Assembly (NCBI RefSeq): GCF_900141705.1
Contig: NZ_FQYM01000007.1
Location: 53,836-117,835 of the forward strand
DNA: 64,000 nucleotides
Source: Fibrobacter sp. UWP2
GTDB lineage: Bacteria; Fibrobacterota; Fibrobacteria; Fibrobacterales; Fibrobacteraceae
Direction of reading: 5' to 3'
Part shown: piece by piece, positions 43,711 to 53,464 of the stretch
How the letters are laid out: each line of letters opens with the position of its first letter
Position numbering within the stretch: the first letter of the stretch is position 1
Program-made: the position numbers and the translations under genes
The notes under the pieces: model-generated
The model's input: the letters and a program-made list of their open reading frames with translations, nothing else
Databases searched by the model: none
Told to the model about the DNA's origin: nothing

Positions 43711-45177
43711 TTACGAACCAAAGAAGTTGAGCTTGGCGAGCACGATCATCATGACCCAGGAAAGCACCAAGCCAAGAATGCCCATCACCACACCCGTAAT
43801 GGCCATACCACGCGTGTCGGTGTAACCGGTGGCGTGGGCAAGAGCGTTGGGAGGCGTCGAAATCGGGAGGCTCATGCCGAGAGAGCTTGCGAAGGCGACA
43901 GAGACGAGGAGAGCGGTGACGCCGCCAAGCCCCGTGAGGTTGTTCTGGCAAGCAATGCCCACAGCGCAAAGGATCGGCACAAGGAGAGTCGCCGTAGAAG
44001 TGTGGCTCATGAAGTTCGCCATAAAGAGGCAGATGACGCCGCAGCCGACCATGAGGGCGAACGGAGACCAGCTTGCAAACGGGATTGTCTTGATAAGGTG
44101 AGCCGCAAGACCCGTGGCGTTAAGGCCAACACCCAGGGCAAAGCCGCCGGCGACGAGCCAAAGCACGTCCCAGCTCATGGCGTTCAAATCCTTCTTGGTA
44201 ATCACACCCGTGAGGGCAAATACAGCCATCGGAATCATGGCAATGGCGTTGTCGTTAATGCCATGCACTCCCTTACCCGTCACCCAAAGGAGCACGCACA
44301 GAGCAAAGGTAATGTAGACAATGATCGCTTTCGGGCTCGTGTCAAACTTGCCGGCTCCTTCAATGTTCAAAACCATTTGCTTCATCTTGATGGGGTAAAT
44401 CTTGAGGAGCAAAATCCAGGCCACCACCATAAGGATAATCACGTAGGGGATACCAAAAGCCATCCACTGGCCAAAGGACACGGGGGCGGCGTTCAAGTCG
44501 CCACGGGCAACGGCATCGTTCAAGGCACCGAGGGCGATAGCGTTAGGAGGCGTACCGATCGGGGTACCCATACCACCGATGTTGGCGCCAAGGGGAATGG
44601 CAAGGGCAAAGGCCGCTTTACCGCGGTCATCTTCGTCAAAGAGCTTGAGCACAGGAGCCAAAATGGCGAGCATCATGGCGGCGGTAGCTGTGTTGCTCAT
44701 GAACATCGAGAACACGGCGGTAATGAGCATAAGGCCGAGCAGCACGAACTTCGGGTTCTTGCCGAAGGGCTTCAAGAGCACGCGAGCGAGGTTCAAGTCC
44801 ATTTTGTACTTGGTCGCAGCGGCAGCGAGGAAGAACCCGCCCAAGAAGAGCATGATGATGGGGTTCGCAAACGTCGCCATAATGGACTTGTGGCTAATCA
44901 TGGTCACACCGTCGACGCGGAAGGGCGTCAAAGCGGAGTCCGACATGGTGATAATCATAAGCACAATCACCAGCATGGAGGTGGACCAGATCGGGAACGG
45001 TTGAAGAATCCAGAAAAGGGCTGCCATCACGAAAACGCCAATGACGCGAATTTCGAGCGGGTTGAGGATTCCCATGGGGCTTGCGGCATCGAATCCCATG
45101 GATTCGTAGGGCAAGTAGAGGGCGACAATCGCGAGGATCGACGCAATAATGAATTTGATGAATTTAGCCTTTGTCAT
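43711..45177 (-). CDS. DASS/SLC13-family anion:sodium symporter
   Basis: A 488-residue inner-membrane transporter of about 11-13 helices. It has the internal pseudo-repeat of the family: SNTATAAMM and SHTSTATLL are the two substrate/sodium-site motifs, and GTPIGTPPNAIAL and MSLPISTPPNALAH the paired loops. Members carry dicarboxylates, citrate or sulfate; a dicarboxylate such as succinate or fumarate would suit a succinate producer, but the substrate is inference. The promoter element ends 8 bases before the ATG and no ribosome binding site is seen, so the mRNA is probably leaderless. Confidence 0.9.
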   Translation of the reverse strand: MTKAKFIKFIIASILAIVALYLPYESMGFDAASPMGILNPLEIRVIGVFVMAALFWILQPFPIWSTSMLVIVLMIITMSDSALTPFRVDGVTMISHKSIMATFANPIIMLFLGGFFLAAAATKYKMDLNLARVLLKPFGKNPKFVLLGLMLITAVFSMFMSNTATAAMMLAILAPVLKLFDEDDRGKAAFALAIPLGANIGGMGTPIGTPPNAIALGALNDAVARGDLNAAPVSFGQWMAFGIPYVIILMVVAWILLLKIYPIKMKQMVLNIEGAGKFDTSPKAIIVYITFALCVLLWVTGKGVHGINDNAIAMIPMAVFALTGVITKKDLNAMSWDVLWLVAGGFALGVGLNATGLAAHLIKTIPFASWSPFALMVGCGVICLFMANFMSHTSTATLLVPILCAVGIACQNNLTGLGGVTALLVSVAFASSLGMSLPISTPPNALAHATGYTDTRGMAITGVVMGILGLVLSWVMMIVLAKLNFFGS

Positions 45178-45185
45178 AGCGGGCT

Positions 45186-45216
45186 CAAATTTAGCATATT
45201 TGGCCCCCTATGGCAA
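45186..45216 (-). promoter_or_regulatory. Promoter of the DASS transporter, near-leaderless
   Basis: Minus strand: TTG (45216-45214), exactly 20 bp, TAAATTTG (45193-45186). The predicted start, 45179, leaves two bases before the ATG. Confidence 0.6.
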
Positions 45217-45240
45217 GATTGGCAAGGGGGCGTAAGAATC

Positions 45241-45281
45241 AAAAAAGAACGTTCCCACGACAGGCGGAAAACGCTCTTTTT
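45241..45281 (-). terminator. Terminator of the 2681-residue protein gene
   Basis: Minus strand: AAAAAGA(G)CGTTTTCC pairs with GGGAACG(T)TCTTTTTT across a nine-base loop. Confidence 0.75.
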
Positions 45282-45298
45282 AGGCTAAAATCAGCAAT

Positions 45299-48200
45299 TT
45301 ACCTAAGCAGCACTCGGCCAGCGCTCGACTGGCTGCCGGCACGCACGCGGAGCATGTAGAGTCCCGGACGCGGAGCATCGAGTGTCACCTGGTTCGAACC
45401 GGCGAGGGTCTTTGCCGTAGCAGTCGCCATCACGTGGCCCTGCATGTCAAAGAGTTCCACACGGGAAGTTGCACCGGCCAGGCCCTCGGTCGCATTAAAC
45501 GTCACGCTGAGGGCCGAACCAGCCTTGACCGCGCGAACCGCCGAAAGCTGGGAAACGACAAGCGTCTTCGCCGTCGGCGCGACACGCACCGTTGCGAACT
45601 TCGACTTCCTGGCGAGCGGCACCTGGATGCGGTTGCCATCCGTCATCTCGGTCGTGTTGCCGTCGACCGTCACAAACACCTTGAGCCCGAACATGCGGAG
45701 GGCATCGACCCCGTCCACTTCCAGGTAGCCCATGCGGCTGCTTGTGGCAGAGAGTTCAAGTTTCCATTCCTGCTCGGCTGCAACCGGTTTGACCGACCTC
45801 GCGAGGAACTTCTTGCCCTCGACAATCGAGAGGTTCACATGGTCGCTCATGTTCTCGGGAGGCTCCTCGGTGGCAAACGGCTTGCTGCTCGAACCAATCA
45901 TGTTCCAGAAGTCCGACTTGCCCGAAGCATCGGAAAGCCTGAGTTGGAGTCTCCAATTCTTGCCGTCCACCGCCTTGGCAAGTACGTTGCGTTTGCCCAA
46001 AGCCTTGGTACTGTCGCCTTCTTCCATGAGCGAATCCCGCACCGCCGGCTTGAACACAGGCTTCGCCGAGAAAGTCCACTTGGTCGGCTTTTCCACCTGC
46101 ACCCACACCGCCTCGTACGGCTCCAGTTCCAACACAGGAACATAACCGCCTGTTTTGGGGTCCACATGCAAGAACTCCATTTCAGTATCTTCAGTAAAGT
46201 CCGGTTCACCGTCTCGCAAATCTCCATAGGGGTTCACTTTCCAGCCGTGCGGGTTCGCCACCATGTTCCAACCACTGTAAACGCTGTCCAGCTGCCAAAC
46301 CACGTCGGCGCCGTCATCCTTTTGAGCGCGGAGTGGGAGCGCTCGGCCTTCGAGCGAGCTGTACCAGTAGCCTCGGGTGTCCACAATGCTATCCGACGGA
46401 TTGAGTTCATAGTACTGCCAGTACTTACCCGACATAGACAACTCGTTCCACCAGTAGAACTTGATGTCGTCATCCCACTGTAGGGAATCCCAATCAATAG
46501 CGGCAAGCGATATCATTTGCCAGCCATCAGCCTGCACCGCAGATATGCCGGGGGCCACACTCACAATGAAGCTTGTATCAACCTGTTCAAGGGAATCCCC
46601 ACTCAAGAGAATCACCTTGTAGTAACCCGGATATACAGGGAACATTTCCCAGGAATCCGCAAAGGCGGATCTCACCGAGTCGCCCAAAAGCGTATCGACC
46701 ACAATAGAGTCATCCTTCAAGTCAATCATCTTGAGCGAAACATCCACGCCGCGAGTCACTTCAAACGCACTTGTTTCAAAGGCAACCTTAATAGCATTGC
46801 CCGTCTGCATGAATTTAGCCTTCACCACAACAGGCGTCTTGTTGCTCTTGCTGTAGAAAACTCGCAAGGAGACGTTTTCGAGATTGAAGGGCAGAGTCGC
46901 ACCAGGGTAAACCGTATAGCGTTCTTCCACCTTTTCTTGACCAACCTCATGAACTCGAGTGACCACAATAGAGTCCATCATAAAGCTGGAGTCCGCCTCC
47001 ACCACAGGCATAAGAGTTTGTCCGTTCACCCTCAGCGGGAGCACCATGGAGCCATCCTTGGTGAACTCATGGACTTCAGTCTTTTCACGAGAAACGTCGT
47101 TCAGCACAATCGAGCCATGTTCAGACTCAACAAATATGCGTGTAAAATCACCCCTACACTTAGACAGATCATCGGTCCAACGCGGCTTTACAGTAAAGCT
47201 ACTTCCCATGGAGTCTTTATAGGCAGAAAGCATATCTTTAGCCATATCTTCGTTAAAATCGGCATACGCAGACTGAGCCCCTTCAAACGTCCACCCCTCA
47301 AGGCATTCTCCAGAAGTGTACAGCACTGCCGGGAGCGGGATTTCGCTCTTTTCGGCCAAGCTAAATATGCCTTCAGACTTCCAATCATCGCCATAGAATA
47401 TGGTTGCATCGTCATTGACCGCGTCAAAGACCAAGTGGTATTCATCGGGACTCATTTCTACATCTATGACCATGGAACGATTCAAAACGATTTCTCCGCC
47501 ATTAGGCAGGGAATCGTAAACGACCCCGTTCACATCCATCAGTTTCACAGGTTCACCCTCAGCCAGGGACCAACCAAATTTTGCAATGAACCTGGTGATA
47601 AAACGAAGTCCATCATCTATATAGGGGACCTCGAGTCCCTCCTCGCCCACTTCAAATGAGATTGTGTCGTTTTCAATCACCTGGAGCAGGTTCAAACGGC
47701 CTCCCTTTTGATTATTGGAGACCACCTTGACAACATTCTGGACACATGAGGTATCCCACACGGCATACAGGGTATCTGACTCGAGACCAAGTACATCACG
47801 ATCCCTAACTGCGATCATGAAGTCCATGTCATAGCCATTATAGCTAGTTGTCCCATCGGGTTCAAAAGTCCACCCTTCAAGGCAAGCATCAGCCCGGAAC
47901 GCATCCCTGGGGAATGCGGCAACGCTATCTCCGTTCAGCCTGTACTCCCCTTGCGGGAACCAACCGGAACCAAAGAATACATTGGAACCTTGTCCATTGG
48001 TGTTAAACGTGAACAGGTAATCGGCTATGGTCACCTGCGGGGCAAAGTAGTATTGCGGAACCACAACAAGTGCTTGCGAAGGCTCCACATCCACGAAACC
48101 AATCTTGAATGTAGAGCCTTCGGCCGTCATGGATTCAGCCAAGCCATCATTCAAACGATACTTGGCACCCATCACAGGCGCCCCGTTTGTGTCACGAACG

Positions 48201-51200
48201 ACCTTGTAACCGGGATCCGGAATCACGACCACGTCAACATCGTACCCTTCCGGTGCAGAGCCCAGTTCAATCCCCTTAGAGTCTTCCAAAAGGTGCTCAA
48301 TTGTCTTTTCGCCAAAGGTCTGCACCAGTTTGACCTTCGCATGGGCGACAGCACTTGTATCAGACGACCTTTCACCTTCATTGGAAACCAACGCCAAAGC
48401 AACCCTAGAATCAGCGGTAGCGCATTTGCCTTGTCCCCATACCGCCTTGAGCAAGGTCGGCTCGGTGGAGTCTTTACTCAGGAACTGCGCAGTAGAGGCA
48501 TCGACTCTAGTAAACATGTTGTCCAACGTTTTCCAGCCCATAAAGCAGGAATCATTCCTAAAAGGTTTATCAAGTTCAGCATAATTAGTAAGCCCGTCAG
48601 AATCACGCTCCGAAAGAAACACTGTTTTATTCTGGGTCATGCCGCTCGGAATAAACAGATTGCCAGGCATTTTTTCGTCAGCCATATTCAAGTCGTACTT
48701 TACGTAATACGGGCCCTTGCTAACGAAGTTGGCGTAAAGATCCAAGGTATAGCCTTCAAAAGTAAAGTCAGCACCGTCACGCAAAGACGTTTGGAACCGA
48801 CCTTCCTCCAGCAGTTCATAAAATGCCTCTATATTTCCGCTCAAGAAGTAATTGCTGTCCGGTTCCGCTTTCAGCGCAAAGCTTATAGAACCAAGTCCGT
48901 CTTTGGTATTAACACGAGGGATTATCATTGTATAGACCGTATCCCCGGCATCATCTGGAGTAAAGCGGTGCGGAACAACCACCTGTTCATCATCCACTCC
49001 AAAAGATTGAGTCAAAACAATAGTCCCAAAGCCATTCGTATGCAGTTTAGCATTTGTCACCTCAGAACCTCGCGGGCAATCTTCTCCGCCGTATGAGCGA
49101 GGGTATAGAGTGTTTTCACCTGGAGTCAGCAACTTAGCCACATTTCCATTAAGTTCAACAACTTCACCTATTCCCCCATTCATTTCGTCATTGCTGCCAG
49201 AAAGCGGGGCAAGCAATTGGCCATTTTCATTCAAAGACCAAGCCACACAGCCCTCACTCGAAGCAATGCGCGGGATACTTGCATCGTCACTTATCACAGT
49301 GTATTCTTTTGCGAATATCCAATTGTCACCCGTGTACGGATCCAATGCAAAAATGTTCGAATCCGTCGGGACGGCAAAATGAATAACGTATTGCAACGTG
49401 TCTATATCTACTGTCAACTGCACATTTCGCGCCGCACCGTTCAAACAAATAATAGTATCTTGAGAGTCATCGTCATTAAGCTTATAACTAAGGGTTACAG
49501 GGCTACCTTCCGGCTCGTTCGGCAATTGAGCAAAACGGCCCGACACATTAACATTTTTAACAGCATATCCGCCATCCACGTTAAATTTGGCGTCAAAGCA
49601 AAATTCTTTATTGACCAAATTGCCTTCAAGAAGTTCGACAGCCAAATATGGATCTCCACCTACATCCTCATTCTCAACTATGTTTGCATGGTGTTCAAAG
49701 ACAGTCTCGCCCAGCGACTGTTTAAGTACAATCTCGCCGGGGAAAACATCCTCGTCCCCCCAGCAAACCGCCTCTTCGCCTTCTTCTGGGCTTTTGCACA
49801 CGGGCACATTTGCGGGGATAAAGTTTCGCGTATAATTGTCTGCTATTTCCTGCCAGTTCGCATACAAATGGATTTGCGCATTGGCAGTTTCCGTCGCCGG
49901 AACCAAAGAGCCGTCACTTATCACAGTGGCAACCACATCTGCAGTAAAGGAATAAACATCAGAATAACGCATCTCACGAGATAGATTCCAGCCCTGTACC
50001 GGTTCAACATACTCCGTCCCATTTTCATAATCAGTCACTTTACCATAGAGCTCGTTTAGGAAAAAGAGGCTTTCGTCATCAAGTTTATACGTCTTGCTAG
50101 CCTGCATATCGGTCGAAACAAAATATGGCGAGGACATCCCCGGTTCAGGCGCCACCGGGACATGGAAGAACACGTCATACGGAATTGCTTCAAATGTGCC
50201 AGACACTTCAATGTGGTTTGAAAGATCCCCGTAATTTTGATTAAGATCGAGAATTGCAACAAACAAGCTGTCCATAATCACCTTGTCGGGATTCTCTAGC
50301 GAATAAACAATTCGTTTGGAGTATTGCCAGGCTTCGTCATAACCAGAAAGAATAACAGAAGGCAAGGCAAAGGAGTTGTCCTCTACCGTGATTTTTTGCA
50401 CGGTTCCTTCCTCTTCATCAAAAGCAGGAGGGTCTATAATCAAATTTACCGTGTAGGAGGTCAGCTTGTACCCAGGCTTGTTTATTTCAAAAGAATAAGA
50501 GCCTCTCGTCGGAATTGAAGACTCATCACTGTTCGATGGGATTTTCGCGCTTCCAGAAGTAATTCCATCGGCTCCGATTCCGTCCGCAGTAATCTTCATG
50601 GAACAAAGGTCATTTTCAGAGCAAGCATCCGAAGCAATCCGCACCAAGGTCATATAGTAGGAAGTGGATCGCTTGTATTCAACACGGAGGTGTTTATAGT
50701 TTGACACATCCGTTTCTTCACCATTCAAGTTAGGATCTGTACATGTCAATCCGATGTAATCCCACAAATTGCGTACATTTTGTGGATCATAATAACCAGC
50801 ATTGCTTCCATAACAATCATAATAATGATCCATATCACCAATACAATCCGTCCCAGTTTCGTCGGCGCACAGTCTCACGTAACTTGCGAAACTGGTCAGC
50901 GCCCCACTAAACCCTTCTGCAGGCAATTCATATATCGCCGGCGGGAAAAAGAGGCCAGGACCATTTTCATCATTAACTATATCGTAAACCGGCTGCGTCA
51001 AAAAGAACAATGACGTCGCAGTCCAATCTTCATCTATCTTTTGGTAATTTGGGGTTTGATCGTTGCCCACATTCAACCAATAAGAAACCGTATAACGACT
51101 CGTCTGCTGAATGTAGACGAAATATGGCCCCGTCATTTGCGTAATAGCACCGAACTTTTCGGACTGGACTCCCGCAAGGCTTATGGGAATACGTTTTTCA

Positions 51201-53344
51201 ACAGTTTTATCAAAACCCGTATTTTCCCAATAATTCCAGTAATATTCACCAGCACCCAACGCTGTAGTCACGGCATCCACCAAAGACTCTAGCCCGTTTT
51301 CCGAGAACTTCTTTTCGCTAGTAGTGTAAAACGCCTTGTAATAGCTAGTTTCGGAGACTTGATCGTCTGTAATTTCAAATGGGTTTAAGGCCGCTATTTT
51401 ATCGGAGCAGCCTGCATTGCCTGCGCAGAGTTGCGTCAAGTCAAACAGAACAACCCAGTTGGGGAAGGGCGCCACGCCTGCAGTGGCAAAAAACGGAAGC
51501 CCGTCATTGTCGTCATCTGTGCGAGTCCAATATACATCACGCTCCGAAGCATCAACCATGTTCATAATTGCCGGGAGCGCATCCGATTTCATGGTGGCGT
51601 CGGCAAGGATTCCGTTCGCATACACATTGGTTCCATTGACTACCGACTTTTGGGTCCACCTATAATCAAGAGTTCCTGTAGCCGTCAATTTTCCACCATT
51701 GTCGTTGCGGAAGTTGTTGTAGCTTAAAAAATTTCCACTTACCATACCGGCATTCCACTCCGCTTGGCTCATGGAACCTATGCCCACTACAGCCGCATCT
51801 CCCGTGGAGCCATAGTAGTAGTTGTCTATCAAAGTTGAAGACGTTCCATTTTTTTCTGCACCAACCAAGTATCCAATGGAGGAAGTTTGCCCATTAGGCA
51901 CCAATATGCTGCCGATAATAAAATTGTCCTTAGCCGAAATATTCACAGCACCATCATTTTCGTCACCATAACCCTCACCTATCAAACCTCCAACACTCAT
52001 TGTGCTGGGAGGAGTAGCACAAGGCGTTGCCGAACCTATGGTCGCTTTCACTCCTGTTCCACTGACAGCTACCGAATTTGTCCCATACATGTCCGCAGCC
52101 AAAGCGCCCATCACACCCCCTATAGCCGAATTATCGGCACAACCAAGAGCAACAGACCCCTCAAAACTAGATTCACGAATGTCTATGGCAGCATTAGATT
52201 GTCCTCCTACATCAGAATATCCTACAAGGCCTCCCATATAACGCGCACCGTCAATGGACACCGAGCTCAAACCGGCATGGGTTACGTGAACATTTGCACT
52301 ACCCATAGACGATATACTAATAGAACCAAATAAGCCGCCTGCAGCATACGTCCCATGAACTGAAGTCGTCCCAACAATTACAGAATCAATGCTCCATTCA
52401 CCAACATTACCATAAGCAAAAGTTCCCATCAAGCCGCCAGCCACGTTTCCCGAAACATCAGCGTTTTTGACGGTTATTTTTTTAAGGTCAGCCTGACTGG
52501 CGGTCGCCACAAACGCACCCGCATACTCAGCCCCTTTCACCACAACGTCTTCAATGGTTATGTTGGAGATTAAACTGTAAGAATCGTTTGAGGAGCCCAA
52601 AGCACCTGCGAAACCCGCTTCAAAATAGGAATTTTTGACACTTATGTCGTGAACATATCCTGTGATAGACCCAAGCACACTTGCGCTCGTCGGATTGTTC
52701 TCATTCTCAGACCCCAAGCGGAAATAAATATGGTCAAAAGACAAATTGCCATAGCTCGTCATATTATTGGCAAAAGACAAAAAAGACACACCGTTAGATG
52801 TTTCCGCAACATAACACACATTTTTTATGACAGCGTTTCCAGCATCTATCAAACGTTGTGTTTCATCAAAAGACAATCCTCGATTTTGAAAAGAAAGGTT
52901 GTTGTCCGCAAAATCCTTACATGTTTCTGTACTACTGGTATAATCTGTTTCATCATCACCAAAATCCAAATCTGTCGCAAGAGTCACCGAAGCAAGGACG
53001 TTATTGTTTAAATGCGCCATGATTACAGACCGTGCATCGTAATAAGCGCGTTCATCATCAAACGTAGCTGTAAAATGCAAAGCCTCTTCTCCGCTCTCAT
53101 ACTCTTGAGAATAAACGGAAGTGTTTATATACCAATAGCTCACGCAATGGTCGACGGCCGCATTGTATTCGGAATATTTCTTTTGCGAAATGACGAGGCT
53201 ATCCCCACCCGTAAGAGCACCACCCGAAAAGCAGAACATGGTGTGATTTTCGGGCAACGGCGGTAATGGAGACACAGTTGCAGCAAAGGCCATGGAAGTC
53301 GCCAACAGGCAACCCAGAATCATAAAAAAGCGAAGCTTTCTCAT
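45299..53344 (-). CDS. Giant secreted modular protein A (2681 residues)
   Basis: Start at 53344 (AAGGAAAATCCT before the ATG) with a signal peptide ending ATSMAFA. Residues ~215-520 hold GLUG-like beta-helix repeats (AAGGLFGSI, MGGLVGYS, VGGLIGEG). Residues ~1160-2110 hold several ~200-residue repeats with the landmarks V-F-x-G, D-A-C-L-E-G-W and A-V-W-D-T-S-C, like diverged InlB B-repeats. The last ~515 residues are the module shared with the next two giants: GYWY, YSGWNMVANPHGW, YEAVWVQVEKP, VNLSIVEGKKFLA, and a final sorting-domain-like stretch ending RPGLYMLRVRAG. A cell-surface adhesin or matrix protein is likely; type IX export is inferred from the tail. Confidence 0.82.
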   Translation of the reverse strand: MRKLRFFMILGCLLATSMAFAATVSPLPPLPENHTMFCFSGGALTGGDSLVISQKKYSEYNAAVDHCVSYWYINTSVYSQEYESGEEALHFTATFDDERAYYDARSVIMAHLNNNVLASVTLATDLDFGDDETDYTSSTETCKDFADNNLSFQNRGLSFDETQRLIDAGNAVIKNVCYVAETSNGVSFLSFANNMTSYGNLSFDHIYFRLGSENENNPTSASVLGSITGYVHDISVKNSYFEAGFAGALGSSNDSYSLISNITIEDVVVKGAEYAGAFVATASQADLKKITVKNADVSGNVAGGLMGTFAYGNVGEWSIDSVIVGTTSVHGTYAAGGLFGSISISSMGSANVHVTHAGLSSVSIDGARYMGGLVGYSDVGGQSNAAIDIRESSFEGSVALGCADNSAIGGVMGALAADMYGTNSVAVSGTGVKATIGSATPCATPPSTMSVGGLIGEGYGDENDGAVNISAKDNFIIGSILVPNGQTSSIGYLVGAEKNGTSSTLIDNYYYGSTGDAAVVGIGSMSQAEWNAGMVSGNFLSYNNFRNDNGGKLTATGTLDYRWTQKSVVNGTNVYANGILADATMKSDALPAIMNMVDASERDVYWTRTDDDNDGLPFFATAGVAPFPNWVVLFDLTQLCAGNAGCSDKIAALNPFEITDDQVSETSYYKAFYTTSEKKFSENGLESLVDAVTTALGAGEYYWNYWENTGFDKTVEKRIPISLAGVQSEKFGAITQMTGPYFVYIQQTSRYTVSYWLNVGNDQTPNYQKIDEDWTATSLFFLTQPVYDIVNDENGPGLFFPPAIYELPAEGFSGALTSFASYVRLCADETGTDCIGDMDHYYDCYGSNAGYYDPQNVRNLWDYIGLTCTDPNLNGEETDVSNYKHLRVEYKRSTSYYMTLVRIASDACSENDLCSMKITADGIGADGITSGSAKIPSNSDESSIPTRGSYSFEINKPGYKLTSYTVNLIIDPPAFDEEEGTVQKITVEDNSFALPSVILSGYDEAWQYSKRIVYSLENPDKVIMDSLFVAILDLNQNYGDLSNHIEVSGTFEAIPYDVFFHVPVAPEPGMSSPYFVSTDMQASKTYKLDDESLFFLNELYGKVTDYENGTEYVEPVQGWNLSREMRYSDVYSFTADVVATVISDGSLVPATETANAQIHLYANWQEIADNYTRNFIPANVPVCKSPEEGEEAVCWGDEDVFPGEIVLKQSLGETVFEHHANIVENEDVGGDPYLAVELLEGNLVNKEFCFDAKFNVDGGYAVKNVNVSGRFAQLPNEPEGSPVTLSYKLNDDDSQDTIICLNGAARNVQLTVDIDTLQYVIHFAVPTDSNIFALDPYTGDNWIFAKEYTVISDDASIPRIASSEGCVAWSLNENGQLLAPLSGSNDEMNGGIGEVVELNGNVAKLLTPGENTLYPRSYGGEDCPRGSEVTNAKLHTNGFGTIVLTQSFGVDDEQVVVPHRFTPDDAGDTVYTMIIPRVNTKDGLGSISFALKAEPDSNYFLSGNIEAFYELLEEGRFQTSLRDGADFTFEGYTLDLYANFVSKGPYYVKYDLNMADEKMPGNLFIPSGMTQNKTVFLSERDSDGLTNYAELDKPFRNDSCFMGWKTLDNMFTRVDASTAQFLSKDSTEPTLLKAVWGQGKCATADSRVALALVSNEGERSSDTSAVAHAKVKLVQTFGEKTIEHLLEDSKGIELGSAPEGYDVDVVVIPDPGYKVVRDTNGAPVMGAKYRLNDGLAESMTAEGSTFKIGFVDVEPSQALVVVPQYYFAPQVTIADYLFTFNTNGQGSNVFFGSGWFPQGEYRLNGDSVAAFPRDAFRADACLEGWTFEPDGTTSYNGYDMDFMIAVRDRDVLGLESDTLYAVWDTSCVQNVVKVVSNNQKGGRLNLLQVIENDTISFEVGEEGLEVPYIDDGLRFITRFIAKFGWSLAEGEPVKLMDVNGVVYDSLPNGGEIVLNRSMVIDVEMSPDEYHLVFDAVNDDATIFYGDDWKSEGIFSLAEKSEIPLPAVLYTSGECLEGWTFEGAQSAYADFNEDMAKDMLSAYKDSMGSSFTVKPRWTDDLSKCRGDFTRIFVESEHGSIVLNDVSREKTEVHEFTKDGSMVLPLRVNGQTLMPVVEADSSFMMDSIVVTRVHEVGQEKVEERYTVYPGATLPFNLENVSLRVFYSKSNKTPVVVKAKFMQTGNAIKVAFETSAFEVTRGVDVSLKMIDLKDDSIVVDTLLGDSVRSAFADSWEMFPVYPGYYKVILLSGDSLEQVDTSFIVSVAPGISAVQADGWQMISLAAIDWDSLQWDDDIKFYWWNELSMSGKYWQYYELNPSDSIVDTRGYWYSSLEGRALPLRAQKDDGADVVWQLDSVYSGWNMVANPHGWKVNPYGDLRDGEPDFTEDTEMEFLHVDPKTGGYVPVLELEPYEAVWVQVEKPTKWTFSAKPVFKPAVRDSLMEEGDSTKALGKRNVLAKAVDGKNWRLQLRLSDASGKSDFWNMIGSSSKPFATEEPPENMSDHVNLSIVEGKKFLARSVKPVAAEQEWKLELSATSSRMGYLEVDGVDALRMFGLKVFVTVDGNTTEMTDGNRIQVPLARKSKFATVRVAPTAKTLVVSQLSAVRAVKAGSALSVTFNATEGLAGATSRVELFDMQGHVMATATAKTLAGSNQVTLDAPRPGLYMLRVRAGSQSSAGRVLLR

Positions 53345-53412
53345 AGGATTTTCCTTGTATCTTATCAAGGAAAAAATAACTAAACATTTGGCGGATGTTA
53401 CAAAAACATTAC

Positions 53413-53440
53413 TTTGGCACCCCAAAAAAGGGTGCCAAAA
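53413..53440 (-). terminator. Hairpin between giant genes B and A
   Basis: TTTGGCACCC and GGGTGCCAAA pair perfectly across a CAAAAAA loop, about 25 bp after the stop of giant B; the T tract after it is poor, so termination may be partial. Confidence 0.6.
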
Positions 53441-53464
53441 GTTTACGCGATCACGTTTTGCGGC

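Noticed and set aside
45380..45420. GGTTCGAA-like sequence suggesting a tRNA T-arm
   Set aside because: It lies inside the coding region of giant protein A, and no acceptor or anticodon stems fit around it. No tRNA was found elsewhere by eye.
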